15,114 bases of DNA from Alphaproteobacteria bacterium (GCA_030830465.1 JAURMY010000176.1:1-15114); one strand, 5' to 3'. Counted from the first letter of the stretch, positions 1 to 8,193 are shown. Notes: generated by a model from the letters alone, not told the origin. Numbers and translations are program-made.

Positions 1-642
1 AGCCACGTCTTCAGGATAGCGGAAATATTCGCGCAGCGCATATTGCACGCCACGCCCGGTCGCCTCGGTCCGTCCCTGAATGCCGCCGGCATTGATCGGT
101 TTGCCGGTCACGCAGGCCTTGGCGTTGATATCTGTCGTGTTCATCCGCGCATATTGATCGGCGATCCAGGCCATTTCCCGTTCACCGGTGCCCATATCGG
201 GGGCGGGCACGTTCTGGCTGGGATGAATCAGGTCGCGTTTGATCAGTTCATAGGCGAACCGGCGGGTGATCAATTCCAGTTCATATTCCTCATATTCGCG
301 GGGATCGATGCACAGGCCCCCTTTGGAGCCGCCAAACGGCGTTTCCACCAGCGCGCATTTATAGGTCATCAGGGCGGCAAGCGCCTCAACCTCGTCCTGA
401 TTGACGCTTAAAACATAGCGGATACCGCCCTTGACCGGTTCCATATGTTCGGAATGAACCGAGCGATATCCGGTAAAGGTCTGGATTTGTCCACGCAGAC
501 GTACACCGAAACGCACGGTATATGTGGCGTTACAGACCCGGATCTTTTCCTCCAGACCCGGCGGCAGATCCATCAGCGCCACCGCCCGGTTGAACATCAG
601 ATCAACGGATTGGCGAAAGCTTGGTTCGTTCTGCATGGACAT
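1..642 (-). CDS. gdhA: Glutamate dehydrogenase (Glu/Leu/Phe/Val dehydrogenase family), N-terminal 214 codons, 3' end outside window
   Basis: This enzyme catalyses reversible oxidative deamination of glutamate to 2-oxoglutarate and ammonia with NAD(P) in the cytoplasm. The reverse complement is open from the window edge to an ATG at 642. The translation shows the family's lysine-rich active site: PVKGG (Lys71), LMTYKCALVE (Lys95) and PFGGSKGG (Lys107). Further on are NVPAPDMGTGEREM and, near residues 175-195, GKPINAGG followed by GRTEATGRGV, which starts the nucleotide-binding domain. I chose the start at 642 over a second ATG at 636 because GGGGAG (649-654) lies 6 nt upstream of it. The catalytic N-terminal domain looks complete. 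Most of the Rossmann domain lies beyond base 1, so cofactor preference cannot be read. The gene is transcribed away from all its neighbours here. The symbol follows the usual naming of glutamate dehydrogenases. Confidence 0.93.
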   Translation of the reverse strand, partial: MSMQNEPSFRQSVDLMFNRAVALMDLPPGLEEKIRVCNATYTVRFGVRLRGQIQTFTGYRSVHSEHMEPVKGGIRYVLSVNQDEVEALAALMTYKCALVETPFGGSKGGLCIDPREYEEYELELITRRFAYELIKRDLIHPSQNVPAPDMGTGEREMAWIADQYARMNTTDINAKACVTGKPINAGGIQGRTEATGRGVQYALREYFRYPEDVA

Positions 643-674
643 TGATTTCTCCCCTTATTCCAAAGAACGTGTTC

Positions 675-704
675 ACCATAGGCTGGATTGAACCTAGACC
701 TCAA
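675..704 (-). promoter_or_regulatory. Possible sigma70-type promoter for the glutamate dehydrogenase gene
   Basis: On the minus strand TTGAGG (699-704) and TATGGT (675-680) are separated by 18 nt, each matching four of six consensus bases. The predicted transcription start near 668 would give a leader of about 26 nt containing the GGGGAG ribosome site. This is a visual match only. Confidence 0.35.
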
Positions 705-1028
705 ACATTTCCAATATGTTTCCCGTTTTAGTGATTTACGGGCGAAAACCCGGCCCTTGTCATATGTTGCGGCTGATTCCCGTTTCGGGGCGCGGAATAG
801 TGCGTAAAAATTGAGCCAATCACACCCATACAAGCGGGGCGTGTTGCTGTTTCCCTGTTGAAAACAATCAGAGAAATTGCGGCCTAATTCCGACCCTTTC
901 GCGCATGAAATTTGCGGCTCTGCCTTGCTAATAACGCAATTTCCCCAAATTTTCCGCACGTTCCAAGCCTAGTTTTGATCGACAAAGCCTCGGAATGGGC
1001 ACTTGGGGCAGAACAAGGACAACCGCAA
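705..1028. other. Intergenic region between divergent glutamate dehydrogenase and TadE-like genes
   Basis: I see no convincing gene here. Open frames on both strands lack family resemblance and a usable ribosome site. The region is somewhat AT-richer than the coding sequence around it and must hold the promoter of the TadE-like gene, but I could not pick a convincing -35/-10 pair. A small hairpin, CGGG-CGAAAA-CCCG, lies around 747-760 without a following T-run. Confidence 0.5.
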
Positions 1029-1418
1029 ATGAAACGACTGCTTCGCAGGTTTCGCAGAAATGAGGACGGCAACGCCACGGTCGAATTCGTGCTGTGGCTG
1101 CCTTTGATTGCGGGCATCATTGTTGGCACGTTTGATCTGAATATCATGCTGACCACCCAAAGCACCATGTGGGACGTCGCGCGCGACACGGCCCGCCGGG
1201 TCGCGATTGGCCAATACAACGCCCAGACCGGGCAGGAATACGCCCTGTCCAAGCTGACCTTCATGAATTTCGAATATGGCGTCGATATCACAGTGGGCGA
1301 TGATGTCGTGGTTACGGTCGAAACCTATCTCAGCAATGTTTCTGTTCTGGGGGTTATGGGCGGCACACAGGGGTATGGGCTGACGGCGGCGGTGACGATG
1401 CGCAACGAAACCGAATAG
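1029..1418 (+). CDS. TadE-like pilus assembly / pseudopilin protein (129 aa)
   Basis: TadE-family proteins are small pseudopilins of Flp/Tad pilus systems, processed by prepilin peptidase and placed in the inner membrane. The N-terminus is basic (MKRLLRRFRRNEDG) and runs into NATVEFVLWLPLIAGIIVG. This is the family's Gly-X4-Glu prepilin-like site (Gly14, Glu19) followed by one membrane helix. The rest is a short periplasmic domain with no further motif I recognise. The ATG at 1029 was preferred because it places the basic stretch and helix at the usual TadE positions. The open frame reaches upstream to 912, but that extension has no family resemblance. An AAGGAC-like ribosome site lies at about 1015-1020. 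The stop is 2 nt before the TadG-like gene, so the two are surely one operon. No tadA/B/C, rcpA or flp gene is nearby. Confidence 0.8.
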   Translation: MKRLLRRFRRNEDGNATVEFVLWLPLIAGIIVGTFDLNIMLTTQSTMWDVARDTARRVAIGQYNAQTGQEYALSKLTFMNFEYGVDITVGDDVVVTVETYLSNVSVLGVMGGTQGYGLTAAVTMRNETE

Positions 1419-1420
1419 GC

Positions 1421-2779
1421 GTGATGATGAAACCCGCACGCCTGATCACCCCCATCACACACCTGATCCGGAACGAGGACGGCATGGTCACCCATCTGGC
1501 CCTTGTCGTTATGATCATCGTTTTGCTGTTTTCCGGCATGTCACTGGACACGTCCAACGCGCGCCGCACACGGACGATGCTGCAAACCGCGACCGACGCC
1601 GCCGCACGCGCCGCAATCGCTGATCTGCCCAGCCGGTCCACCGCGCTGGAAACGGCCCTGACGATGGCCAACGCCAATCTGTTGGGCGAGAACATCAATT
1701 CAGCCGTGACCAGCGACAGTGTGATTTTCGGCCATTGGGATGTGGACAGCGAAACCTTTACCGCCAGCAACAGCAATCCCAATGCGGTAGAGGTGATCGC
1801 CACCCGCTCAACAGCAAGCTCAAACCCCCTGCCGACGTTCCTGTTGCGTTTGGCGGGATTTCAAAGCTGGAACATTCAGGTCAAGACGATCGCCTATCGC
1901 GCCCAAACCAGCTGTGAAACGGCGGACATCCAGTCAAACGGGGAAATCTCGTTCACCTCGAACAATGATTTTTACAACAGCTATTGTCTGGCGTCACAAT
2001 CAATCAGTTTTAATAACAGCAACTACTTTGACGACAACAACCGGATTTTGGTGCCAAGCCTGAACGATGTTGATTTCAACGGCCACAACAGCCTGAGTTC
2101 CAGCGTCGGGCGGGGGACAGCCAACAGCTCTTACGGGCTGACCTATGGCGATATCATCGAAGAAAAAAGCGGTCTGTCGGCCGCCTATACCGCTGATGTT
2201 GCCGCTTTGGCCGCAAACTATCTTGATCCGCTCTATAGCGGTCAGCCTTCTTATATCAATACCAGCGCTTCGGTCATTTCAATCACCGCCAAGGACGCCA
2301 AATATACCAGTTTCATACCGGGCAGGATATATCACATCACCTGTGGCGGGAAAGACGGTTCAAAGGCGCAACTTTATTCCGATATCACGGTCAGCGAGGT
2401 GGTGATCGTCTCGGAATGTCAGCTTCAGCTTGGAACCAGTTCGGTTTTTGAGGATGTGGTCATGGTGTCGTTGGATACCGGAAACAAGGCGGTATACACG
2501 GCATCCAAGGTGCAACTGGGTGCTGATGACGATTGCGCGGCGACCGGCGGGGTGGAAATCTATTCAGCGGGGGATTTTGACTCTGCCGCCGATCTGGAAA
2601 CCTATGGCGCGACAATCTCTGCCGTCGGCAGCGTGCATATCGCGGGCAAGGCAAACGGCAGCGCCGGTCTGAAAGTCTATGCCAACGGCGATGTCTCATT
2701 TGCCGCCCAGGCCTCTTTGGGCACCTGCAGCGATGTGAATGTCAGTTTTCTGGCGGTCGATTATTCGCTGGTCCAGTAA
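1421..2779 (+). CDS. TadG-like (Flp pilus-assembly TadE/G-like) protein with long extracytoplasmic domain (about 450 aa)
   Basis: The N-terminus resembles the TadG/TadE-like N-terminal domain: LIRNEDGMVTHLALVVMIIV, one membrane helix, then GMSLDTSNARRTRTMLQTATDAAARAA, the usual helix after the membrane anchor. A FGHWDVDSETF stretch around residues 105-115 recalls a conserved element of these proteins. The remaining 300 or so residues are rich in Asn, Ser and Thr, carry six cysteines, and contain short repeated phrases such as NGEISF, NSYCLAS, SISFNNS and VDFNGHN, suggesting a beta-helix-like surface domain (inference). I see no von Willebrand A domain (MIDAS) such as many TadG proteins have. 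The start is ambiguous among GTG 1421, ATG 1424 and ATG 1427; the weak AGG at 1417-1419 is best spaced for 1427. It lies 2 nt after the TadE-like gene and presumably acts with it. Confidence 0.75.
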   Translation: MMMKPARLITPITHLIRNEDGMVTHLALVVMIIVLLFSGMSLDTSNARRTRTMLQTATDAAARAAIADLPSRSTALETALTMANANLLGENINSAVTSDSVIFGHWDVDSETFTASNSNPNAVEVIATRSTASSNPLPTFLLRLAGFQSWNIQVKTIAYRAQTSCETADIQSNGEISFTSNNDFYNSYCLASQSISFNNSNYFDDNNRILVPSLNDVDFNGHNSLSSSVGRGTANSSYGLTYGDIIEEKSGLSAAYTADVAALAANYLDPLYSGQPSYINTSASVISITAKDAKYTSFIPGRIYHITCGGKDGSKAQLYSDITVSEVVIVSECQLQLGTSSVFEDVVMVSLDTGNKAVYTASKVQLGADDDCAATGGVEIYSAGDFDSAADLETYGATISAVGSVHIAGKANGSAGLKVYANGDVSFAAQASLGTCSDVNVSFLAVDYSLVQ

Positions 2780-2920
2780 GCCTGCGGCCCGACGGACCTT
2801 TTGGGCACCCTGCGCCTGCAACGGTGAATGAAAGTCGCAAATCAACCTGAAACACGTCGATTTCCACCTTGCGCCGGGTTGGTCTATCCCGTTTGATGTT
2901 GCGGAACTTTGGGGGGCATC

Positions 2921-4171
2921 ATGCGTTATTCCGCATTGCAGATTTTTCTGAACGGTCTGACCGGCAACAAGAACTGGAAGCCGGTCTGGCGCAATCCGAC
3001 GCCAAAGGCGCATTACGATGTGGTGATCATCGGTGGCGGCGGGCATGGCCTGTCGACCGCCTATTATCTGGCCGCGAAACACGGCATCACCAATGTCGCG
3101 GTGCTGGAGCGGGGCTATCTGGGCGGCGGCAATGTGGGCCGCAACACCACCATCGTGCGGGCGAACTATTTCCTTGAAGGCAATTCCCAGTTCTATTCCC
3201 ATTCGCTGAAATTGTGGGAAAACCTTGAAAATGAGCTGAACTACAACGTCATGCTGTCCCAGCGCGGTCAGGTGATTCTGGCCCATTCCGACGGGCAGGT
3301 CGATGCCCTGTCGAGGCGCGGCAACATGATGCGGATGCAGGGCGATGATGCGGTTCTGTGGGACCGCGAGGAAACCAAACGGCAACTGCCCTATATCAAC
3401 CACGACGATCCGCGCTTTCCGGTTTACGGCTCATTGATGCACTGGCGCGGCGGAACGGCCCGGCATGACGCGGTGGCCTGGGGCTATGCCCGCGGGGCCG
3501 ATATGCGCGGTGTCGATCTCATTCAAAACTGTGAAGTCACCGGATTTCGGATCGAAAACGGCAAGGTGCTGGGGGTCGAAACCTCGCGCGGCTATATCGG
3601 GGCCGGCAAGGTCGGGATGACGGTGGCGGGGCGGTCTTCGCAGGTTGGGCAGATGGCCGGCCTGCGCCTGCCGATCGAAAGCCATGTGTTGCAGGCCTTT
3701 GTGACCGAGGGGCTGAAACCGATCATGCCGCATGTGATTTCTTTCGGCATGGGCCATTTCTATCTGTCCCAATCCGACAAGGGCGGTCTGGTCTTTGGCG
3801 GCGATCTGGACATGTACAATTCCTATGCCCAACGCGGCAACCTGCCGATGGTCGAGCATGTGGCCGAGGCGGGTATGGCCCTGATGCCGATGATCGGCAA
3901 GGCCAAGATGCTGCGCAGTTGGGGCGGGATCATGGATATGTCGATGGACGGCTCGCCCATCATCGACAAAAGCCCGGTTGACGGGTTTTTCATCAACTGC
4001 GGCTGGTGCTATGGCGGGTTCAAGGCGGTGCCGGGATCGGGCGATGTTTTCGCCCATCTGATCGCCACCGGCAACCATCACAAGGCCGCCGACAAACTGC
4101 TGTTGAAGCGGTTTGAAACCGGTCACATGATCGACGAAACCGGCAACGGCGCCACGCCGAACCTGCATTGA
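2921..4171 (+). CDS. soxB: Sarcosine oxidase beta subunit (416 aa)
   Basis: This is the FAD- and FMN-binding subunit of heterotetrameric sarcosine oxidase; it oxidises sarcosine at its FAD. The N-terminus MRYSALQIFLNGLTGNKNW is typical of proteobacterial SoxB. The dinucleotide-binding loop DVVIIGGGGHG lies at residues 33-43, followed by LSTAYYLAAKHGITNVAVLERG and the conserved NTTIVRANY. GGTARHDAVAWGYA (residues 177-190) contains His182, which aligns with the histidine that binds FMN covalently in characterised enzymes (His173 in the Corynebacterium sp. P-1 protein). Length matches the family. The ATG at 2921 follows GGGGGG (2911-2916) at 4 nt; the alternative TTG at 2909 is less likely. It is the first gene of the soxBDAG operon, 141 nt after the TadG-like gene. 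I see no obvious regulator or riboswitch in front of it. Confidence 0.97.
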   Translation: MRYSALQIFLNGLTGNKNWKPVWRNPTPKAHYDVVIIGGGGHGLSTAYYLAAKHGITNVAVLERGYLGGGNVGRNTTIVRANYFLEGNSQFYSHSLKLWENLENELNYNVMLSQRGQVILAHSDGQVDALSRRGNMMRMQGDDAVLWDREETKRQLPYINHDDPRFPVYGSLMHWRGGTARHDAVAWGYARGADMRGVDLIQNCEVTGFRIENGKVLGVETSRGYIGAGKVGMTVAGRSSQVGQMAGLRLPIESHVLQAFVTEGLKPIMPHVISFGMGHFYLSQSDKGGLVFGGDLDMYNSYAQRGNLPMVEHVAEAGMALMPMIGKAKMLRSWGGIMDMSMDGSPIIDKSPVDGFFINCGWCYGGFKAVPGSGDVFAHLIATGNHHKAADKLLLKRFETGHMIDETGNGATPNLH

Positions 4172-4182
4172 GGGGATAGAGA

Positions 4183-4455
4183 ATGCGCATCAACTGCCCC
4201 GTCTGCGGCGAGCGTGACAGCCGCGAGTTTCATTACCGCGGTTCCGCCAAGCTGTTGGACCGGCCCAAAGGCGACGCCGGTGCCGAGGCGTTTTTTGACT
4301 ATGTCTATATCCGCGAAAACCCGGCCGGCGTGAACCGCGAACTGTGGTTTCACGAAACCGGCTGCCGGTCCTGGATTGTCGCGGAACGCAATGTCTCAAC
4401 CCATGAATTCCACGCGACCGCTTTGGCTGCCGACGTGACACGAGGTGCCAAATGA
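4183..4455 (+). CDS. soxD: Sarcosine oxidase delta subunit (90 aa)
   Basis: This small zinc-binding structural subunit belongs to heterotetrameric sarcosine oxidase. The N-terminal CPVCGERDSREFHYRG supplies Cys5 and Cys8, and WFHETGCRSW supplies His57 and Cys61. These are the four zinc ligands known from the solved enzyme (two Cys, then His and Cys), so the zinc site appears intact. AGGGG (4171-4175) lies 7 nt before the ATG. The gene starts 11 nt after soxB, and its stop overlaps the soxA start as ATGA, implying coupled translation. The C-terminal NVSTHEF and a short basic tail are usual for the family. Confidence 0.96.
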   Translation: MRINCPVCGERDSREFHYRGSAKLLDRPKGDAGAEAFFDYVYIRENPAGVNRELWFHETGCRSWIVAERNVSTHEFHATALAADVTRGAK

Positions 4456-7388
4456 GCCGCCTGTCCAAAGGCGGTCAGATCGACCGCAGCCAGCAAATTC
4501 CGTTTACCTTTGACGGCAAGACGCTGCTGGGTTTCAAAGGCGACACCCTGGCTTCGGCGCTGCTGGCCAATGACGTGCGCCTTGTGGGGCGCAGCTTCAA
4601 ATATCACCGCCCGCGCGGGATCTTGACCTCGGGCTCGGAAGAACCCAACGCCCTGATGCAGATCGGTGTGGGCGATCAGACCACCCCGAACGTGCGCGCA
4701 ACCACGCAGGAAATCTACTGTGGCCTGGCGGCGTCCTCGCAGAACCGGTTTCCGTCGCTGAATTTCGACGTGATGGCCGTCAACGATCTGATGTCGCCTT
4801 TTTTCAGCGCCGGGTTCTACTACAAGACCTTCATGTGGCCCAAGGCGTTCTGGGAAAAGCTGTATGAGCCGATCATCCGTCGCGCCGCCGGGCTTGGCGC
4901 CCTTTCGGGCAAGGCCGATACGGCCCATTACGACAAGGCTTTCGCGCATTGCGATTTGCTGATCATTGGTTCGGGCCCTTCCGGCCTGATGGCGGCGATC
5001 ACCGCCGCCAAGGGCGGGCTTGATGTCATACTGGCGGATGAGGATTTCACCCTTGGCGGGCGCCTGAACAGCGAAACCTTTGACGTGGACGGCACGCCGG
5101 GACGCGATTGGGCGGCGGCCACGGTCGCCGAACTGGCGGCGATGAACAATGTCCGCCTGATGCCGCGCACGACCGTGACCGGGGCCTATGACGGTGGCAC
5201 CTACGGCGCGCTTGAGCGGGTCAGCCATCATCTGGCGGATGCCAAAGGTGCACCGCTGGAAACCTTCTGGCGGATCGCGGCGAAACGCTGCATTCTGGCG
5301 GGCGGCGCGATTGAACGTCCGATTGCTTTTCCAAACAATGACCGCCCCGGTGTGATGATGGCCGGTGCTGTGCGCAGCTATGTCAACCGCTTTGCGGCGG
5401 CGCCGGGCAAAGCCGTTTCGATCTTCACCAACAATGACGACGGCCACCGCACAGCAGCGGACCTGCATGCCGCCGGCATTGCCATTGCCGCTGTGATCGA
5501 CACCCGCGCCGACGCCAATGTCAGCAGCGATTACCCGGTGATCACCGGCGGACAGGTGATCGGCACCTCGGGCCGTTTGGGTCTGGCCGAAATCACCGTT
5601 CGCAGCGCCGCGGGCGTGCGCAAGATCCAGACGGACTGTTTAGGCGTATCCGGCGGTTGGAACCCTTCGGTGCATCTGACCTGCCACATGAACGGGCGTC
5701 CGGTCTGGCGTGACGATGTCGCGGCCTTTGTCCCGGCCCCGAACAGCATTCCCGGCATGACCGTTGCCGGTGCCGCCAATGGCGAACTGACAACCCACGG
5801 CGCGCTGAAAACCGGCGTTGACGCGGCCAGGGAAATTTTGAAAGAGCTTGGCAAGGACACGCCGCGCATCACCCTGCCCAAGGCCGAAGACGCGCCTGTC
5901 GCTCTGAAACCCTTCTGGCATGTTAACGGTGCCAAGGGCCGTTCGTGGCTGGATATGCAAAACGACGTCACCAGCAAGGATATCCGGCTGGCGCATAAGG
6001 AAAACTTCCGCCCGGTTGAGCATATGAAGCGCTATACCACGCTTGGCATGGCGACCGATCAGGGCAAAACCTCGAACGTCGCGGCACTTGCGATCATGGC
6101 CGAACTGACCGGCCGGTCGATCCCCGAAACCGGCACAACAACCTTCCGCCCGCCCTATTCGCCGGTTGCCATCGGCGCGCTGGGCGCACATGGGGCCGGC
6201 AAGGGCTTTGCCCCGGAGCGGTTCATCCCGTCCGACAGTCTGGCGCGTGAAATGAACGCACGTTTTGTCGAGGCGGGCCTGTGGTACCGCCCGTCCTGGT
6301 TCACCAAACCGGGTGAGAGCAACTGGCGGCAATCCTGCGACCGCGAGGTCAAGATGGTGCGTGAAACCGTCGGCATCTGCGATGTGACAACGCTGGGCAA
6401 GATCGACATTCAAGGCCCCGACGCGCCCGAATTCCTCGATCGCGTCTATTGCAACACCTTCTCCTCCCTGCCGGTGGGCAAGGTGCGCTATGGCCTGATG
6501 CTGCGCGAAGACGGCATGGTGATGGACGACGGCACCTCGGCGCGTCTGGGCAAAAACCACTATGTGATGACGACGACCACAGCCGCCGCCGGTCAGGTGA
6601 TGACCCATCTGGATTTCTGCGCCCAGGTCCTGTGGCCGGAGCTCGATGTAAAATTCATCTCGGTCACGGAACAATGGGCGCAGTTCGCAGTCGCCGGGCC
6701 GAAATCCCGCGATCTGCTGAACGGCTTGCTGGATCAGGACATCACCGACGAAACCTTCCCCTATATGGCCTGTGGCGATGTGACCATCGGCGCGGTCAAG
6801 GCGCGGCTGTTCAGGATCTCATTCTCGGGCGAACATGCCTATGAACTGGCCGTGCCGGCCAAATTTGGCGACGCCTTGTCGCGGGAATTGAACACCCGCG
6901 CACAGGCGCTGGGCGGCGGCTATTACGGGATGGAGGCGTTAAACGTCCTGCGCATCGAAAAAGGCTTTATCACCCACGCCGAAATTCATGGCCGCGTGAC
7001 GGCGGACGATATCGGCATGGGGCGGATGGTGGCGGCCAAAAAAGACAGCGTTGGCAAAGTGTCCAGCCAAAGGCCGGGCCTGTCGGGCGAAAGCCGGGAA
7101 CAGCTTGTCGGCCTGAAACCGGTCGGGGCGGCGAAACAGTTCAAGGGCGGCGCGCATCTGTTCAAGATGGGCGACGATCCGGTCCGCAGCAACGATCAGG
7201 GCTATATCACCAGCCACTGTTTTTCACCGACTTTGGGCCATACCATCGCCTATGGCTTCGTCAAAAACGGCCGCGCGCGGATGGGTGAGGTGATCAAAAT
7301 GGTCGATTTGCTCAGAAATATCGAAACCGCCTGCGAGATTTGCTCGCCGGTCTTCCTTGATCCCGAAGGGGAGAAACTCCGTGGTTGA
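4452..7388 (+). CDS. soxA: Sarcosine oxidase alpha subunit (978 aa)
   Basis: This large subunit binds NAD+ and tetrahydrofolate and transfers the methyl carbon of sarcosine to THF. Domains in order are: a ferredoxin-like N-terminus with VGRSFKYHRPRGI (residues about 45-57) and GSEEPNALMQ; a dinucleotide-binding domain beginning LLIIGSGPSGLMAAITAA, with GSGPSG at 173-178; a second half carrying CLGVSGGWNPSVHLTCHM; and, from about residue 595, a GcvT-like folate-binding region with GICDVTTLGKIDIQGPDA and C-terminal GFVKNGRARMGE. Length is normal. The start codon overlaps the soxD stop by 4 nt. The product 5,10-methylene-THF feeds one-carbon metabolism and H2O2 is released. No frameshift is seen. 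Confidence 0.97.
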   Translation: MSRLSKGGQIDRSQQIPFTFDGKTLLGFKGDTLASALLANDVRLVGRSFKYHRPRGILTSGSEEPNALMQIGVGDQTTPNVRATTQEIYCGLAASSQNRFPSLNFDVMAVNDLMSPFFSAGFYYKTFMWPKAFWEKLYEPIIRRAAGLGALSGKADTAHYDKAFAHCDLLIIGSGPSGLMAAITAAKGGLDVILADEDFTLGGRLNSETFDVDGTPGRDWAAATVAELAAMNNVRLMPRTTVTGAYDGGTYGALERVSHHLADAKGAPLETFWRIAAKRCILAGGAIERPIAFPNNDRPGVMMAGAVRSYVNRFAAAPGKAVSIFTNNDDGHRTAADLHAAGIAIAAVIDTRADANVSSDYPVITGGQVIGTSGRLGLAEITVRSAAGVRKIQTDCLGVSGGWNPSVHLTCHMNGRPVWRDDVAAFVPAPNSIPGMTVAGAANGELTTHGALKTGVDAAREILKELGKDTPRITLPKAEDAPVALKPFWHVNGAKGRSWLDMQNDVTSKDIRLAHKENFRPVEHMKRYTTLGMATDQGKTSNVAALAIMAELTGRSIPETGTTTFRPPYSPVAIGALGAHGAGKGFAPERFIPSDSLAREMNARFVEAGLWYRPSWFTKPGESNWRQSCDREVKMVRETVGICDVTTLGKIDIQGPDAPEFLDRVYCNTFSSLPVGKVRYGLMLREDGMVMDDGTSARLGKNHYVMTTTTAAAGQVMTHLDFCAQVLWPELDVKFISVTEQWAQFAVAGPKSRDLLNGLLDQDITDETFPYMACGDVTIGAVKARLFRISFSGEHAYELAVPAKFGDALSRELNTRAQALGGGYYGMEALNVLRIEKGFITHAEIHGRVTADDIGMGRMVAAKKDSVGKVSSQRPGLSGESREQLVGLKPVGAAKQFKGGAHLFKMGDDPVRSNDQGYITSHCFSPTLGHTIAYGFVKNGRARMGEVIKMVDLLRNIETACEICSPVFLDPEGEKLRG

Positions 7389-7944
7389 TCTCGCTGCAAA
7401 ATCTCCGCTGGCCGATGTGCTGCCGCTGTCCGCCGGCGGCGTGACGCTGGCCGAAACGCCTCCGGCCTTCATCACCTCGGTGATGCCCTTTGCCGGCAAG
7501 CATGACGCCTGTTCCGAGGCCATGCAAAAGGCCCATGACTTGGGCTTGCCCGCCGTCGGGCGCACCAGCGGTAAGGCCGGCGACCGCCTGATCTGGACGG
7601 GCCGCGGTCAGTATTTTTTTGTCGGCGAGGCCGCCGTGGCGGCTGCGGTTGGCAAAACCGCGGCGGTGACCGATCAGTCAGACGGATGGGCCGTCATGCT
7701 GTTGGAAGGTGAGGCCGCCGATGCGGTCATGGCCCGGCTGACCCCGATTGACATGCGCCCCGAGGTTTTCAAACGGGGCCATACCGCGCGCACCGAACTG
7801 GCCCATATGATGACGGTCATCACCCGCACCCCCAAAGGGTTTGAGATTATGGTGATGCGTTCTTTTGCCAAAACCGCCGCACATCATATCCATCAGGCCA
7901 TGGAAAGCGTTGCCGCCCAAAAGGCGCTTGCCCCCGCTTCCTAG
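7381..7944 (+). CDS. soxG: Sarcosine oxidase gamma subunit (187 aa, GTG start)
   Basis: The fourth subunit of heterotetrameric sarcosine oxidase resembles a fold half of GcvT and packs against alpha. Recognisable features are the N-terminal SPLADVLPLSAGGVTLAE, GDRLIWTGRGQYFFVGE in the middle, and RGHTARTELAHMMTVITRTPKGFEIMVMRSFAKTAAHHIHQAME near the end, typical of SoxG. The start is chosen as GTG 7381 because AAGGGGAG (7366-7373) lies 7 nt upstream. This makes an 8-nt overlap with soxA. A TTG at 7357 would add eight residues with no family likeness. Gene order B-D-A-G is standard. Many relatives have folD, purU or other formyl-THF genes next, but here the operon ends at a non-coding repeat-rich region. 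Confidence 0.94.
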   Translation: MVDLAAKSPLADVLPLSAGGVTLAETPPAFITSVMPFAGKHDACSEAMQKAHDLGLPAVGRTSGKAGDRLIWTGRGQYFFVGEAAVAAAVGKTAAVTDQSDGWAVMLLEGEAADAVMARLTPIDMRPEVFKRGHTARTELAHMMTVITRTPKGFEIMVMRSFAKTAAHHIHQAMESVAAQKALAPAS

Positions 7945-7948
7945 GGCG

Positions 7949-8017
7949 AATTGCGTATACTTGAATCACCAAATGCGGCCTGAAATCAAAGATTTCAACG
8001 CGTCAGGTGATGCAATT
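7949..8017. repeat. Nested imperfect inverted repeat downstream of soxG (possible terminator or dispersed intergenic element)
   Basis: The outer arms TTGAATCACC (7961-7970) and GGTGATGCAA (8006-8015) pair at nine of ten positions. The inner arms GAAATC (7982-7987) and GATTTC (7991-7996) pair perfectly around a three-base AAA loop. AATTGC (7949-7954) can alternatively pair with GCAATT (8012-8017). The structure begins 4 nt after the soxG stop, so it may end or protect the sox mRNA. It has no long T-run, so a REP-like dispersed element is as likely as a classic terminator. Confidence 0.5.
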
Positions 8018-8071
8018 TGCTCCAGCTAGAACGCAAAAACGCTTTAAGCTCCGCCCATTCTATGTTGCTGA

Positions 8072-8103
8072 AATATCCTAGGGGGTCGCAGGGGGCAAAG
8101 CCC
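8072..8103. repeat. G-rich intergenic element with GGGC-AAA-GCCC hairpin
   Basis: A stretch reading AAATATCCTAGGGGG is followed by a second G-run and a compact hairpin, GGGC (8093-8096), AAA loop, GCCC (8100-8103). It resembles G-rich intergenic phrases I associate with Rhodobacteraceae genomes; that link is recall, not a search. No poly-T follows on either strand. It lies between the sox operon end and the 3' end of tRNA-His. The remainder of 8018-8193 shows no gene. Confidence 0.35.
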
Positions 8104-8193
8104 GCCGCTTGCATAAGCCCGGCGATGGCCATTTCACAGGCGGGCGGACGGCAATCCCGGGGCCGAACGGTTGCAAAATTTCACGGATGTTGA

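Noticed and set aside
43..411. Open frame on the plus strand over the left end
   Set aside because: It is the antisense shadow of the glutamate dehydrogenase gene, whose minus-strand translation shows family motifs.
597..959. 120-codon open frame on the minus strand across the gdhA start and the following intergenic region
   Set aside because: The start has no ribosome site, the product has no recognisable family, and it overlaps the gdhA start in a different frame.
912..1028. Upstream extension of the TadE-like gene
   Set aside because: The 39 extra residues have no TadE likeness and would place the prepilin-like site far from the N-terminus.
2780..2920. Riboswitch or terminator between the TadG-like gene and soxB
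   Set aside because: I found no glycine-riboswitch-like core and no stable hairpin with a T-run in these 141 bases.
3431..4168. Long minus-strand open frames inside the sox genes (also 4350-5468 and 5640-6674)
   Set aside because: They are frame shadows of high-GC coding sequence; the plus-strand proteins are unmistakable SoxB and SoxA.
7384..7944. Starting soxG at the upstream TTG (7357)
   Set aside because: GTG 7381 has AAGGGGAG at 7-nt spacing and gives a normal N-terminus; the TTG has no such site.
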